Assembly (NCBI RefSeq): GCF_000568405.1
Contig: NZ_ARZY01000029.1
Span: forward strand, 1 to 61,014
DNA length: 61,014 nt
Direction of reading: 5' to 3'
DNA from: Catenovulum agarivorans DS-2
GTDB taxonomy: Bacteria > Pseudomonadota > Gammaproteobacteria > Enterobacterales > Alteromonadaceae
In this document: piece after piece, positions 45,822-55,862 of the stretch
How the letters are laid out: each line of letters opens with the position of its first letter
How positions within the stretch are numbered: the stretch's first letter is position 1
Position numbers and translations under genes: made by a program
The notes under the pieces: model-generated
What the model saw: only the letters and a program-made list of their open reading frames with translations
The model's database searches: none
What the model was told of the DNA's origin: nothing

Positions 45822-46094
45822 TTACTCGCCTTCGTGAAAGCGAGCATTTATTAAATCTTCAACGGCTTGCAAAGCTTGTTCTGCTTGTTCGCCATTGCAG
45901 TGAACTGTTATCTCTGTGCCAGTTGCACCAGCGAGCATCAACAGTCCCATTACACTATTCGCATTGGCCGATTTGCCATCACATTCGAGAATAATTTCGC
46001 AGGGATAAGCTTGCGACACTTTAACCAGCTGAGTTGCTGCACGGGCGTGTAGGCCTAATTTGTTTTTTATAAGTAAGTTTTTACTGAGCTGCAC
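45822..46094 (-). CDS. ptsO: Phosphocarrier protein NPr of the nitrogen PTS
   Basis: This 90-residue HPr-like protein has the phosphorylated His in NKLGLHARAATQL (near residue 17) and the second motif KSANANSVMGLLML. It relays phosphate from EINtr (PtsP, not in this window) to EIIANtr (PtsN). It lies next to rapZ (46-bp gap), as in E. coli. Confidence 0.94.
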   Translation of the reverse strand: MQLSKNLLIKNKLGLHARAATQLVKVSQAYPCEIILECDGKSANANSVMGLLMLAGATGTEITVHCNGEQAEQALQAVEDLINARFHEGE

Positions 46095-46140
46095 TTATGA
46101 CCTCTGGCTAGGCACTTTTGCCCGCAAAAAATTAAATTTA

Positions 46141-47004
46141 TTATTTGTCGTGTTTGTTTTGTTCGCGGTGGACAATTGCCACGTCTGAGTGGCGTGAAGC
46201 AAAGTACCAACCCAGTGATTCGGTTACATAGACGGATCTATGTTTACCACCAGTACAGCCTATTGCAACGGTTACGTAACTGCGGTTGTTTTGTTCCAAC
46301 ATAGGCAGCCAATCTTCAATGCAGCTCGATATTTTATCGATAAAAGCTTGTACTTCATCATGCTGTTTTAAAAACTCTTGTACCGGTCTGTCTAAACCAG
46401 TCAGGGGACGCAAGTTTTCATCCCAATGAGGATTTGGTAAAAAACGCGCATCAAATACGTAATCTGCATCTGTTGGAATGCCAAATTTAAAGCCAAACGA
46501 CTGAAAAACTAAGCGTAAATGACCCGCTTTTTTATTTAAAACCTTATTGGTAATGATCTTGTTTAAATCATGAATGCTCAGTTCGCTGGTATCGATAAAC
46601 AGGTCGCTCATCTCGCGAATAGGGCGTAATAAATCACCTTCTTCGACAATTGCTTCTTCTAAGCTTAAACCCGCCTGCATTAATGATAGTGGATGCACTC
46701 GGCGTGTTTCAGAGTAACGCTTCAATAACGACTGATTGCTCGAGTCCATGTAGACAACAACGACATCCGCAACACTTTTTAGTTGAGTAATGATATTGCT
46801 TAAATCTTGCTGCCAATCAGAGATATTTCGTATGTCTAAATTCAGTGCAATTCGACTGTATTTACCTTTTAGCGCGTCAGGTAAAAATGGTAGAAGTTGA
46901 ATCGGGATGTTGTCGACACAATAAAAACCTGCATCTTCAAGTTGATCAAGAGCGGTCGATTTACCTGATCCCGAACGACCTGACAGTATGACAAGCTGTA
47001 ACAT
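46141..47004 (-). CDS. rapZ: RNase adapter protein RapZ
   Basis: The 287-residue protein has an N-terminal P-loop domain (LSGRSGSGKSTAL near residue 8, DNIP, and YMDSSNQSLLKRYSETRRVHPL). The C-terminal domain has GLDRPVQEFL and the IGCTGGKHRSVYV motif. In E. coli RapZ directs RNase E to the sRNA GlmZ and so sets glucosamine-6-phosphate synthase levels. Whether GlmZ/GlmY exist here cannot be seen. It lies 3 bp after ptsN. Confidence 0.95.
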   Translation of the reverse strand: MLQLVILSGRSGSGKSTALDQLEDAGFYCVDNIPIQLLPFLPDALKGKYSRIALNLDIRNISDWQQDLSNIITQLKSVADVVVVYMDSSNQSLLKRYSETRRVHPLSLMQAGLSLEEAIVEEGDLLRPIREMSDLFIDTSELSIHDLNKIITNKVLNKKAGHLRLVFQSFGFKFGIPTDADYVFDARFLPNPHWDENLRPLTGLDRPVQEFLKQHDEVQAFIDKISSCIEDWLPMLEQNNRSYVTVAIGCTGGKHRSVYVTESLGWYFASRHSDVAIVHREQNKHDK

Positions 47005-47007
47005 AAT

Positions 47008-47454
47008 TTATTCCGTAATGGCTTGATAAAGTTCCTGGTTATTTTGCGCTGTTCTGATGCGTTTTAAAATACTTTTATCTGAAAGTTTTTTTGCAACAGC
47101 CGCTAACGACTTCAAATGTTCATTGCATTGATCTTCAGGCACTAATAAGGCAAAAAAAACATTAACCGGTTGGTTATCAATTGCGTCGTAATCTATCGGG
47201 TTTGAAGTGGTTATCAGTACTGCGATTGCAGTTGTAGTATTTGCCAAACGACCATGGGGAAGGGCGATACCATTGCCAATACCTGTACTGCCTAACCTTT
47301 CTCGGTTTAGCAAGGCTGTGGTAATTTCTTGCTCTGATAGACCATCTATATGTTGAGAGGCTATTTGACCTATATGTTCAATAATGCGCTTTTTGCTAGA
47401 AACAGTGACTGCACATTCAGTGCAGTCCTGTGTTAAAAAAGATTGAATGTCCAT
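47008..47454 (-). CDS. ptsN: Nitrogen PTS EIIA component
   Basis: PtsN (EIIANtr) is the final phosphate acceptor of the regulatory PTS. In enterobacteria it controls potassium transport and other targets by its phosphorylation state. The 148-residue PTS EIIA type-2 domain has the active His in GIGNGIALPHGRL (near residue 66). The start overlaps the hpf stop by 1 bp. Confidence 0.95.
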   Translation of the reverse strand: MDIQSFLTQDCTECAVTVSSKKRIIEHIGQIASQHIDGLSEQEITTALLNRERLGSTGIGNGIALPHGRLANTTTAIAVLITTSNPIDYDAIDNQPVNVFFALLVPEDQCNEHLKSLAAVAKKLSDKSILKRIRTAQNNQELYQAITE

Positions 47455-47741
47455 TAATGACGTTTCATTTTCTCTTTGTGCTTGATAACTTGGCGGTCCA
47501 GCTTGTCTATCAAGGAATCAATCGCTGCATACATGTCCGTGTGCTCAGCATTTGCAAAAACTTCGCCTCCGTTTAAGTGCAGCGTTGCTTCTGCTATTTG
47601 GTTTAGTTTTTCAACGTTGAGGATAACATAAACGTTATTGATGTGGTCAAAATGACGCTCAAGCTTTGCAAACTTGTTGTCGACGTAATCTCTAAGTGAG
47701 TCAGTAATATCAACATGACGACCAGTTAAATTGATTTGCAT
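47454..47741 (-). CDS. hpf: Short ribosome hibernation promoting factor
   Basis: The 95-residue protein is of the short HPF/YfiA type. It starts MQINLTGRHVDITDSLRDYVDNKFAKLERHFDH and shows the LNGGEVFANAEHTDMYAAIDSLIDKLDRQ block. It binds the decoding centre of idle ribosomes and, in species with short HPF, helps form 100S dimers with RMF. Its location just after rpoN is the canonical one. Confidence 0.95.
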   Translation of the reverse strand: MQINLTGRHVDITDSLRDYVDNKFAKLERHFDHINNVYVILNVEKLNQIAEATLHLNGGEVFANAEHTDMYAAIDSLIDKLDRQVIKHKEKMKRH

Positions 47742-47768
47742 AGGCTCTTTCCTTTTTGGTTATGCCTT

Positions 47769-49280
47769 CTAAAGAAGGCTCTTACGTTGGTTTGATGGCG
47801 GAATTGACAACGACTCGCGGTATTTGGCAATTGTGCGTCTAGCTACCTTAATACCTTGATCCGCTAGCAATTCTGCAATCTTGCTATCACTTAACGGTTT
47901 TGCTGTATTTTCAGCAGAAATCAATTTTTTTATTAAAGCTCGAATTGCGGTTGATGAACATTCACCACCATTTTCGGTACTTACATGACTAGAGAAGAAG
48001 TATTTAAGCTCAAATATACCACGTGGTGTGTGCATATACTTTTGTGTTGTCACCCTTGATATGGTGGACTCATGCATTTCTACTTCTTCGGCAACATCGT
48101 TTAGTACCATGGGTTTCATGGCTTCATCACCGTATTCAAAAAAACCTTGTTGTTGTTTAACTATACACCTTGCTACTTTTAACAAAGTTTCGTTACGACT
48201 TTCAAGGCTTTTTATAAACCATTTTGCTTCTTGCATGTGCGAGCGAATAAATTGTGAGTCAGACGTATTGCGTGCTGTTTTACTCATTGCCGCATATTCA
48301 GCATTAATCTTGAGTCTAGGCATGCTGTCTGGGTTTAATTCAACTACCCAATCGTCTTTGACTTTTTTTACCGCAACATCTGGCACTATGTACTGAGCTT
48401 CTTCGGCGACCACAGCATTACCCGGTCTTGGGTTTAGGCTGTGGATCAATTTCATCACTTCTTTTAGCTCGTCTTCTTTTAGTCTAGTCTTCCTTGCTAA
48501 AGTTCGGTAGTCTCGATTGCCTAAAAGTTCGATATAATTTTTAATGACTTTTTTTGTTTCTTTTAAATACGGTGTGTCTGGGGCAAATTGGTTTAACTGC
48601 ACCAATAAACATTCTTTAGTATCTCGCGATGCTACACCTACTGGATCGAATAGTTGAATGCGTTTTAATACTGCTTCTACTTCTTCGATTTCCACCAAGT
48701 CTTCTATCTCTTGGCTTTCAATACCTAAACTTTCAATAATGTCTTCAATGCTGACAGTTAGGTAACCTGAATCATCTACTGCATCAATGATGGATATCGC
48801 GATTGCCCGGTCAACGGGCGAAAATGGGGTTAAGTCCATTTGCCACAATAAGTGATCGCGGATTGAGGTAATGGTTTCGCCCTGATAGACCATGTCGTCG
48901 TCAGGCGCTGCACCGCCACTGCTTGAGCCACTACCAGTACCTTGGGTAAAGTGATCATCCCATGTGCTATCTGTTGCTAAGTCTTCACGAATATCTTCAC
49001 GCGATAACTCATCTCGGCTGTCTGGCACGGCATCATCTGATTGTTCGGTCGATTCTTTAGTACTCTTTTCTTCTTTTTGCTGCTTAGCTTCGTTTATGGC
49101 ATCTAATGATTCAAACTCTTCTCGATTTTCTTCCGAATCGAGTAATGGGTTGCTATCAAGTGCTTCTTGAATTTCTTGTTGCAAATCAAGAGATGATAGT
49201 TGCAGCAAGCGTATCGCTTGTTGCAATTGCGGGGTCATAGTTAAATGCTGACCAAATTTTAACTGAATAGTTTGTTTCAT
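47769..49280 (-). CDS. rpoN: RNA polymerase sigma-54 factor
   Basis: The 503-residue protein has region I ([29 protein letters not shown]), an acidic region II (about 55-120), the core-binding domain, the helix-turn-helix and the RpoN box ([12 protein letters not shown]) that reads the -24 element. It is full length. It needs enhancer-binding ATPases, none of which is encoded in this window. It lies 15 bp after lptB, the standard location. Confidence 0.97.
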   Translation of the reverse strand: MKQTIQLKFGQHLTMTPQLQQAIRLLQLSSLDLQQEIQEALDSNPLLDSEENREEFESLDAINEAKQQKEEKSTKESTEQSDDAVPDSRDELSREDIREDLATDSTWDDHFTQGTGSGSSSGGAAPDDDMVYQGETITSIRDHLLWQMDLTPFSPVDRAIAISIIDAVDDSGYLTVSIEDIIESLGIESQEIEDLVEIEEVEAVLKRIQLFDPVGVASRDTKECLLVQLNQFAPDTPYLKETKKVIKNYIELLGNRDYRTLARKTRLKEDELKEVMKLIHSLNPRPGNAVVAEEAQYIVPDVAVKKVKDDWVVELNPDSMPRLKINAEYAAMSKTARNTSDSQFIRSHMQEAKWFIKSLESRNETLLKVARCIVKQQQGFFEYGDEAMKPMVLNDVAEEVEMHESTISRVTTQKYMHTPRGIFELKYFFSSHVSTENGGECSSTAIRALIKKLISAENTAKPLSDSKIAELLADQGIKVARRTIAKYRESLSIPPSNQRKSLL

Positions 49281-49295
49281 TAATTAGACGATTCG

Positions 49296-50021
49296 TTATA
49301 GTTTAAATTGTTCACCTAAATATACGTTACGTACTTGTTTGTTATTCAGCACATCGTTGGGGGCTCCAGACGCGATTAACTGTCCTTGGCTGACGATATA
49401 GGCCTTTTCACAAACATCGAGCGTTTCGCGCACATTGTGGTCTGTTATTAATACACCTAACCCTCTATCTTTAAGATGGGTGATTATTCTTTTTATGTCA
49501 ATGACTGATATTGGATCAACGCCTGCAAAAGGTTCGTCCAGCAGAATAAACTGTGGATCAGCCGCTAATGCTCTGGCTATTTCTACTCGCCTTCTTTCAC
49601 CACCAGATAAAGCCATACCCTGACTATCTCTAATGTGGGTGATATGAAATTCTTCAAGTAACTCTTCTAGTTTAGCTTGTTTTTGCACTTTAGTAAGTTC
49701 AGGTCGCATTTCTAATATTGAATAAATATTTTGTGTGACCGTTAGCTTTCTAAATATAGATGATTCTTGCGGTAAGTAACCCACACCAGCCCTTGCTCTT
49801 TCGTGCATCGGATAGTAGGTCATGTCTTTGTCGTCTAAGAAAATTTGCCCAGCATCATTCTCAACTAGACCAACAATCATGTAAAAGGTGGTTGTTTTGC
49901 CAGCACCATTTGGACCAAGTAAACCGACTATGCTGCCCGACTCGACTTGGAGCGACACGCTTTTTACAACCTGCCGTTTTTTATAGGCCTTGGCTAAATT
50001 GCTTGCAATTAACTTTGCCAT
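49296..50021 (-). CDS. lptB: LPS export ABC transporter ATPase
   Basis: LptB powers extraction of LPS from the inner membrane with LptFG (not in this window). The 241-residue ATPase has Walker [10 protein letters not shown], signature [15 protein letters not shown], Walker [14 protein letters not shown] and the switch His in ITDHNVRET. It overlaps lptA by 1 bp and precedes rpoN by 15 bp. Confidence 0.97.
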   Translation of the reverse strand: MAKLIASNLAKAYKKRQVVKSVSLQVESGSIVGLLGPNGAGKTTTFYMIVGLVENDAGQIFLDDKDMTYYPMHERARAGVGYLPQESSIFRKLTVTQNIYSILEMRPELTKVQKQAKLEELLEEFHITHIRDSQGMALSGGERRRVEIARALAADPQFILLDEPFAGVDPISVIDIKRIITHLKDRGLGVLITDHNVRETLDVCEKAYIVSQGQLIASGAPNDVLNNKQVRNVYLGEQFKL

Positions 50022-50530
50022 TATTCTTCACTACCTTTTGGTGTTAAGACAGTTCGTACTTTTTGACCCGCTTTATTGCTGCTAGACGCAATGAGCTTTT
50101 GCTCAACTAAGTTGTATTCTATGGTATCGCCGCTCACTTGGCTGCTTTGTTGACTGATGGTTGCATTGCCTGTCAAAGTTAAGATTCGGTCTTTGACTTT
50201 ATACTGAATATTTTTTGCCGTTGCGACCAGTGTTTCACCACTTTCTAGCGTTTGTTTATAGGTGGCAGGTGAACCAATTGCACGCAAAATATCTTGGCTA
50301 TTCGGGTTTTGCTCGTCGGCTTTAATCACTTCTAAACGCTCTGCTTTCATTCGCAAAGAGCCTTGTTTAACTTCGACATCGCCGGTAAAGCTTAAGGTGT
50401 TTGTTTTAATTTCTAGTTGTTGTTTTTTTGCGTCTATTACTATGTTTTGGCTAAAGTCACTTTCTAGCGCCAAACAGCTTGCACTGATAACACAGCTCAT
50501 CAATAGGGTAATAATTTTATTGTTTAACAA
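50021..50530 (-). CDS. lptA: LPS transport periplasmic protein LptA
   Basis: LptA forms the periplasmic bridge that carries LPS from LptC to LptD. The 169-residue protein has a signal peptide ([13 protein letters not shown]) and an OstA-like beta-jellyroll ([44 protein letters not shown]). Its start overlaps the lptC end by 14 bp, indicating coupled translation. Confidence 0.95.
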   Translation of the reverse strand: MLNNKIITLLMSCVISASCLALESDFSQNIVIDAKKQQLEIKTNTLSFTGDVEVKQGSLRMKAERLEVIKADEQNPNSQDILRAIGSPATYKQTLESGETLVATAKNIQYKVKDRILTLTGNATISQQSSQVSGDTIEYNLVEQKLIASSSNKAGQKVRTVLTPKGSEE

Positions 50531-51071
50531 AGTATTCTGCCCGTACTTGGTTCACGAGTTCAAACTCTTGGGTTTTTAAATTGCCTCTCAAACCTTGGCC
50601 GCTAAAGGTTAATTTATCCGCTACGCCAGTTACTTTGGCACTGGTGGATATGGTTTGAGCCGTTAAATCCATATTGAGTCGATTAACATACAGTGTATCA
50701 AACCACTCGTCAGGTTGGTTGGTCATAACTGAAACCTTACCCTCTAGTTCTAACTGACGATTGTCATAAATTACACTTTCGTTGGCACTGATAACCCAAC
50801 TCTGTTGTTGATTGCTCGAATATAGAATATATCTAGGGTTCTGAAAATAGGTAAATTCAAGTTCTTGGTAATGTTCTAACGACTGAGCACTCAGTTTGCT
50901 ATGAATTTGACCATTTGGGTCATATTCCGTTCTATTCAGTGCGGTTATTTGATAGTCAGGCAGTGCGACGCGGTCAAACTCTGCAACTTCTTGAGGTTGA
51001 CTACTCCATTGCAACCAAAAGTATTGGCTAATGGCTATAATGCACAAAACTGATATCAATAGTCGCTTCAT
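50517..51071 (-). CDS. lptC: LPS export protein LptC
   Basis: LptC is a bitopic inner-membrane protein that receives LPS from LptB2FG and passes it to LptA. The 184 residues comprise an N-terminal membrane anchor (LLISVLCIIAISQYFWLQW) and a periplasmic jellyroll. The ATG at 51071 overlaps the kdsC stop in an ATGA. An upstream in-frame start at 51131 would add 20 residues of no family resemblance. Confidence 0.93.
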   Translation of the reverse strand: MKRLLISVLCIIAISQYFWLQWSSQPQEVAEFDRVALPDYQITALNRTEYDPNGQIHSKLSAQSLEHYQELEFTYFQNPRYILYSSNQQQSWVISANESVIYDNRQLELEGKVSVMTNQPDEWFDTLYVNRLNMDLTAQTISTSAKVTGVADKLTFSGQGLRGNLKTQEFELVNQVRAEYFVKQ

Positions 51072-51619
51072 ACACTCATCCCTTGAGCTTGCTCTAATAC
51101 GCCGCGCGTTTGCAACAAGATATCGCAGCACTCGCGCACTGCACCAAAACCACCTCGAACTCGCGTTTGATAATGACTAATTTGTTGAATAATTGGGTGA
51201 GCATCTGCAACGGCTATCGCTAAACCCGCTTTTTGCATAACGGTTAGGTCGGGGACATCGTCGCCAATATATGCGACTTGCTCGTCGGTAATATTGAGTG
51301 TGTTTTTTAATTTGGCGTATGCTTGTAGTTTATCTTCTTGTCCTTGGTATATGTGTTGTATACCCAACGACTGCATGCGCTTTTCAACAATATTTGATTT
51401 ACGGCCAGTAATTACCGCCACTTGAATACCTGCATTAATAATGGCTTTGATGCCAAAACCATCACGGGTATGGAAAGCTTTAAGCTCTTCACCTTGATTG
51501 CCTAGGTAAATACGGCCATCTGAAAATACCCCATCAATGTCGCAAATAAACAGTTTAGTATGTTTAAATTGTTCAGCGATATTTTGTTTGATTGGTCCAT
51601 AAATTGAGTTAAACAACAT
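51068..51619 (-). CDS. kdsC: KDO-8-phosphate phosphatase
   Basis: KdsC removes phosphate from 3-deoxy-manno-octulosonate 8-phosphate in LPS core synthesis. The 183-residue HAD protein lacks a cap domain. Motif I is FICDIDGVFSDGRIYL, the GF region FHTRDGFGIK, motif II AVITGRKS and motif IV YIGDDVPDLTVM. It overlaps kdsD by 1 bp and lptC by 4 bp. Confidence 0.95.
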   Translation of the reverse strand: MLFNSIYGPIKQNIAEQFKHTKLFICDIDGVFSDGRIYLGNQGEELKAFHTRDGFGIKAIINAGIQVAVITGRKSNIVEKRMQSLGIQHIYQGQEDKLQAYAKLKNTLNITDEQVAYIGDDVPDLTVMQKAGLAIAVADAHPIIQQISHYQTRVRGGFGAVRECCDILLQTRGVLEQAQGMSV

Positions 51620-52584
51620 TAAAGCACCTTTGCTTTGAGTAAGTCATGTAAGTTTATTGCACCCGTTGGTCGATTGTTTTGATCAACCACAACAAATCCA
51701 TTGACCTTCTTTTCTTCCATTAATTTAAGTGCTTCGGCTGCAAGCATATCTGCGGTGACCGTTATGGCATTTTTGGTCATCACCTGCCATATTGGTGTTG
51801 CATGAATGTCTATGCGCTTGTCGAGCGTTCGGCGTAAATCACCATCGGTATAAATACCACTGAGTTGGCCTTGTGCATTTACGATTGCAACAAACCCTAA
51901 ACTCTTTTGCGACACTTCAAACAAAGCTTCCGCTATAGTGACGTGCTCTGCAACGATAGGGAGTTGATCGTCAGCGTGCATCAAAGTTTCAACTCGCAGC
52001 AGTAATTTTCGACCTAAGCTGCCCAGCGGATGAGACACGGCAAAGTCTTCGGCTGAAAACTTTCGGGCTGCCAGCAAAGCGACGGCAATTGCGTCACCCA
52101 TGACTAATGCTGCAGTGGTACTGGCGGTCGGCGCTAAACCTAATGGGCAAGCTTCTTGGGCAACTTTAACCAGTATATGCACATCTGAATACTGCGCTAA
52201 ACTAGACTGTGCATTGGCGGAGATAGAAATCAACTTGGCGCCAATGCGTTTGATCACAGGTAATATTGTTAATAGCTCTTGGCTCTCGCCTGAATTAGAC
52301 AAAGCCAGCACGACATCTTGTTTGCTAATCATGCCCAAATCTCCATGGCTAGCTTCGGCTGGATGAACAAAAAAGGCTGGTGAACCTGTGCTGGCTAGGG
52401 TTGCCGCTATTTTGCGTCCAACATGACCTGATTTGCCAATACCTGTGACCACAATCTTTCCTTGGCAATCTAGTAATGTTTGACAAGCCAATTCAACGTT
52501 TTGGTCTAAATCGGTTAGTAACTTGCTAAGTGCATCTTGTTCAATTTGAATGACGCGTCTAGCGCTGTCTAAAAAATCGCTCAT
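51619..52584 (-). CDS. kdsD: Arabinose-5-phosphate isomerase
   Basis: KdsD converts ribulose-5-phosphate to arabinose-5-phosphate, the first KDO precursor. The 321-residue protein has an N-terminal SIS sugar isomerase domain (VVTGIGKSGHVGRKIAATLASTG, HPAEASHGDLGM, LSNSGESQELL). A CBS pair follows (about 205-320). It lies 10 bp after yrbG. Confidence 0.95.
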   Translation of the reverse strand: MSDFLDSARRVIQIEQDALSKLLTDLDQNVELACQTLLDCQGKIVVTGIGKSGHVGRKIAATLASTGSPAFFVHPAEASHGDLGMISKQDVVLALSNSGESQELLTILPVIKRIGAKLISISANAQSSLAQYSDVHILVKVAQEACPLGLAPTASTTAALVMGDAIAVALLAARKFSAEDFAVSHPLGSLGRKLLLRVETLMHADDQLPIVAEHVTIAEALFEVSQKSLGFVAIVNAQGQLSGIYTDGDLRRTLDKRIDIHATPIWQVMTKNAITVTADMLAAEALKLMEEKKVNGFVVVDQNNRPTGAINLHDLLKAKVL

Positions 52585-52594
52585 TTAACTTTAT

Positions 52595-53581
52595 TTACCC
52601 GTTTGCTAAACCAAACAAAACATACTGATATGCAATAAAGCAGGCTAATAATATTCCACCTTCAATACGGTTGATGCTTCTTGGCCCTTTGCTAATACCG
52701 ATAGCCATTAAGATTAACAAAACAGTTACGGCTATCATGACCAATGAATCACGTGTTACAGCTGAAGGGTCGACCGCCCCCGGAGCAATAATGCCTGGGA
52801 TACACAATACCGCCAGTGCATTAAAAATATTTGAACCAACAATATTACCGAGCGCTAGATCATCTTCACCTTTAATGACACCTGCAATAGACGCCGCTAG
52901 TTCAGGTAGCGAAGTGCCGATTGCAATAATGGTTAAGCCAATAACTAAATCACTGATGCCGAATTCTTTGGCAATAAAAACCGCGGAATCGACCAAAAAA
53001 TCAGAGCTTAATAATAAAATTGCTAGTCCAATAATCAGCCATATAACGGCCATATATACGGGGACGCCTTCTGGAACATCATCACTTAATTCGTCTTCAT
53101 ATAAATCAGGGCTAGCGGCTTGTTCTGGCGTTTTATGAATTGATGCATACGCCAGGTAACCAATGGTCAGTACAAATAAAATCGCTAGTAAGATGCCTTC
53201 GGTGCGAGTAAATTGTAAATCGTAAATAAAATAAACCGCGACAAGTGAGGTGGCTAAAATAATTGGTAATTCACGTCTAACTGCTACCGAGCCAACCAAC
53301 ATTGGCTTTAATAGCGCAGTCACCCCCAAAACAAGCGTGATGTTGGTGATGTTTGAACCAATGACATTACCTATGGCAGTATCGGGCTTGTCGGCCATTG
53401 ACGCAGTTGCCGCAACCATCATTTCAGGTGCTGAGGAACCCATAGCAACAATTGTCAGTCCTATAATCAGCGGAGATAAGCCTAGATTGCGTGCAAGTGC
53501 TGCTGCTCCGTAAACAAATTTGTCAGCGCTCCACATTAGAGCCGCTAAACTGACAAGCATAATAATGACATTTTCGAGCAT
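52595..53581 (-). CDS. yrbG: Calcium/sodium antiporter YrbG
   Basis: The 328-residue inner-membrane protein of the CaCA superfamily has ten or so membrane segments. The two inverted alpha repeats are GLTIVAMGSSAPEMMVA...GNVIGSNITN and GLTIIAIGTSLPELAAS...GNIVGSNIFN. An acidic cytoplasmic loop (YEDELSDDVPE) separates the halves. It is the first gene of the minus-strand cluster and divergent from mlaF, as in E. coli. Its physiological ion role is not established. Confidence 0.93.
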   Translation of the reverse strand: MLENVIIMLVSLAALMWSADKFVYGAAALARNLGLSPLIIGLTIVAMGSSAPEMMVAATASMADKPDTAIGNVIGSNITNITLVLGVTALLKPMLVGSVAVRRELPIILATSLVAVYFIYDLQFTRTEGILLAILFVLTIGYLAYASIHKTPEQAASPDLYEDELSDDVPEGVPVYMAVIWLIIGLAILLLSSDFLVDSAVFIAKEFGISDLVIGLTIIAIGTSLPELAASIAGVIKGEDDLALGNIVGSNIFNALAVLCIPGIIAPGAVDPSAVTRDSLVMIAVTVLLILMAIGISKGPRSINRIEGGILLACFIAYQYVLFGLANG

Positions 53582-53790
53582 AAAGACCTTAATTTTGAAA
53601 GCTATCCTTTGGCGGTGCGGTCATTATACCCAAATTAGTTTAATATGCATGATGTCATTGAATTTTAGCTACATTCGCAGCAAATATTTAGCATTGCTGC
53701 TGGGAATGTGACATTTTTGATTTTACTTAACTATATATTTGCTAGAATACAGCGCTGCTCAGATATGGGCGCCAATTTCAGGGAAATTTG

Positions 53791-54600
53791 ATGTCTAACG
53801 ATTCGATAGTACAAATAAAAAATGTAACCTTTAGCCGTGGTGAGCGTGTAATTTACGACGACATTAGTTTAGATATTCCACGTGGCAAAGTGATTGCGGT
53901 GATGGGGCCTAGCGGTATAGGTAAAACAACTTTATTGCGTTTAATCGCGGGCCAAATAAAACCAGATGCTGGCGCAATCGAGTTTGATGGCGTAACCATT
54001 AATAAATTGAATCGCCAAGCTTTATATGCAGCTCGTAAAAAAATGAGCATGTTGTTTCAAAGTGGCGCTTTATTTACCGAAATGTCTGTGTTTGATAATG
54101 TCGCTTTTCCAATTCGAGAGCACTGCAAATTACCAGAGGATATTATCCGTACCATGGTATTAATGAAGCTCAATTCTGTTGGTTTACGTGGGGCTGCTGA
54201 GTTAATGCCTACCGAGTTATCTGGTGGTATGGCGCGCAGAGCAGCATTGGCTAGAGCCATTGCATTGGACCCTCAGTTAGTGATGTATGACGAGCCATTT
54301 GCTGGGCAAGATCCAATTTCCATGGGTGTGTTAATTCGCTTGATTCGCTCGTTAAACGATGCATTGGGATTAACTTCTATCATTGTTTCGCACGATATTA
54401 ATGAAGTTATGAGTATTGCTGATTATGCCTACATTATGGCAAACAAAAAAGTGGTTGGGCAGGGAACACCACAGCAGTTGCGTAAGTCTGAATCACCACT
54501 GGTTCATCAATTTATGGCAGGTGAAGCGGATGGACCTGTACCTTTCCATTACCCTGCACAGGCGTTTGACGAAGAGTTGGCAGAGGTACTTAAAGCATGA
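53791..54600 (+). CDS. mlaF: Mla phospholipid transport ATPase
   Basis: MlaF drives the MlaFEDB inner-membrane complex that keeps phospholipids out of the outer leaflet of the outer membrane. The 269-residue ABC ATPase has Walker [10 protein letters not shown], signature [15 protein letters not shown] and Walker [14 protein letters not shown]. The ATG at 53791 follows an in-frame TTG and has AGGGA upstream. It overlaps mlaE by 4 bp. Confidence 0.96.
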   Translation: MSNDSIVQIKNVTFSRGERVIYDDISLDIPRGKVIAVMGPSGIGKTTLLRLIAGQIKPDAGAIEFDGVTINKLNRQALYAARKKMSMLFQSGALFTEMSVFDNVAFPIREHCKLPEDIIRTMVLMKLNSVGLRGAAELMPTELSGGMARRAALARAIALDPQLVMYDEPFAGQDPISMGVLIRLIRSLNDALGLTSIIVSHDINEVMSIADYAYIMANKKVVGQGTPQQLRKSESPLVHQFMAGEADGPVPFHYPAQAFDEELAEVLKA

Positions 54601-55379
54601 TAATTGACGCTTTAGCGAAAATGGGACGTGATACAATCTCGGCAACGGCCACAACAGGTCGTGCTGGATTAATGTTATTTAATGCCTTGTGGGCCGCGCC
54701 AAATTTGCAGAAAAATGGACCTTTGCTGATGCAACAATTGCAAGTGGTTGGTGTGCAATCTTTGGCAATTATCTTGGTCAGTGGATTGTTTATCGGCATG
54801 GTGTTGGGTTTACAAGGTTACACCATACTGGTTGGTTATGGTGCGGAAAATAGTTTGGGGCCTATGGTTGCTTTGTCTCTATTAAGAGAGCTAGGCCCTG
54901 TGGTAACTGCGTTATTATTTGCAGGCCGAGCGGGTTCAGCCTTAACAGCTGAAATTGGCTTAATGAAAGCCACCGAGCAATTGTCTAGTTTAGAGCTAAT
55001 GGCGGTTGACCCGTTGCGCCGAGTTATCGCGCCAAGGTTTTGGGCTGGAATGATAAGTATGCCGTTGTTGGCATTGTTATTTAGCTCTGTTGGTATCCTG
55101 GGTGGCCATCTAGTTGGTGTAGAATGGCTTGGTGTTGATAGCGGTAACTTTTGGAGCGTAATGCAAGCGGCAGTTGATTTACAAGATGATGTAATGAATG
55201 GCGTTATCAAAAGCTTTGCATTTGCTTTGGTTGTGACTTGGATTGCGATATTTAGAGGGTACGATTGCATACCGACTTCTGAAGGTATTAGTAAAGCGAC
55301 GACACAAACAGTAGTGCATTCGTCGTTAGCCGTGCTTGGGTTAGATTTTGTATTAACAGCGTTAATGTTTGGGGAATAA
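54597..55379 (+). CDS. mlaE: Mla phospholipid transport permease
   Basis: This 260-residue permease of the MlaE/YrbE family has about five to six membrane segments. It shows the [16 protein letters not shown] motif, the [35 protein letters not shown] core, and [13 protein letters not shown] with SLELMAVDP. It forms the dimeric membrane core of the Mla transporter. It overlaps mlaF by 4 bp and precedes mlaD by 3 bp. Confidence 0.96.
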   Translation: MIIDALAKMGRDTISATATTGRAGLMLFNALWAAPNLQKNGPLLMQQLQVVGVQSLAIILVSGLFIGMVLGLQGYTILVGYGAENSLGPMVALSLLRELGPVVTALLFAGRAGSALTAEIGLMKATEQLSSLELMAVDPLRRVIAPRFWAGMISMPLLALLFSSVGILGGHLVGVEWLGVDSGNFWSVMQAAVDLQDDVMNGVIKSFAFALVVTWIAIFRGYDCIPTSEGISKATTQTVVHSSLAVLGLDFVLTALMFGE

Positions 55380-55382
55380 TTA

Positions 55383-55853
55383 ATGAGCAACCGTAAAGTT
55401 GAAATTTTGGTTGGTGCTTTTATTGCGGCAGGAATTGCGGCCTTTTTATTTTTAGCACTGAGTGTTGCGAATACAGGGAGCTTAACCAACGGTGAAACCT
55501 ATAGGTTATATGCCAAGTTTGACAACATTGGTGGGCTTAAAGTGCGTTCACCGATCAAAGTCGGTGGGGTCGTGGTTGGCCGAGTCGCAGATATTAGTTT
55601 AGATACCGACTCTTACATGGCCGTGGTTGCTATGGATATTTCGAAAGAATATAAAGATTTTCCTGAAACCAGTTCAATTAGCATATTAACCGCAGGTTTG
55701 TTAGGCGAACAATATTTAGGCTTAGAGCCAGGTTTTATGATGGATGGTATCGAAACATTGCAGGAAGATGCATATATCCAAGATACTAAATCTGCTTTAG
55801 TGCTTGAAGAGTTGATCGGTCAATTCTTATTTAGTCAAAGCAGTGACGACTAG
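55383..55853 (+). CDS. mlaD: Mla substrate-binding MCE protein
   Basis: The 156-residue protein has a single N-terminal membrane anchor (VEILVGAFIAAGIAAFLFLAL) and one MCE domain (YAKFDNIGGLKVRSPIKVGGVVVGRV and TAGLLGEQYLGLEPG). It forms the hexameric periplasmic ring of the Mla complex. Length is slightly below the E. coli protein (183) because the C-terminal tail is short. Confidence 0.95.
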   Translation: MSNRKVEILVGAFIAAGIAAFLFLALSVANTGSLTNGETYRLYAKFDNIGGLKVRSPIKVGGVVVGRVADISLDTDSYMAVVAMDISKEYKDFPETSSISILTAGLLGEQYLGLEPGFMMDGIETLQEDAYIQDTKSALVLEELIGQFLFSQSSDD

Positions 55854-55862
55854 AGGTAAAGT

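Noticed and set aside
54836-55489. Minus-strand 217-codon open frame across mlaE and mlaD.
   Set aside because: It is antisense to the conserved mlaE gene, and the long frame follows from the codon bias of the membrane protein.
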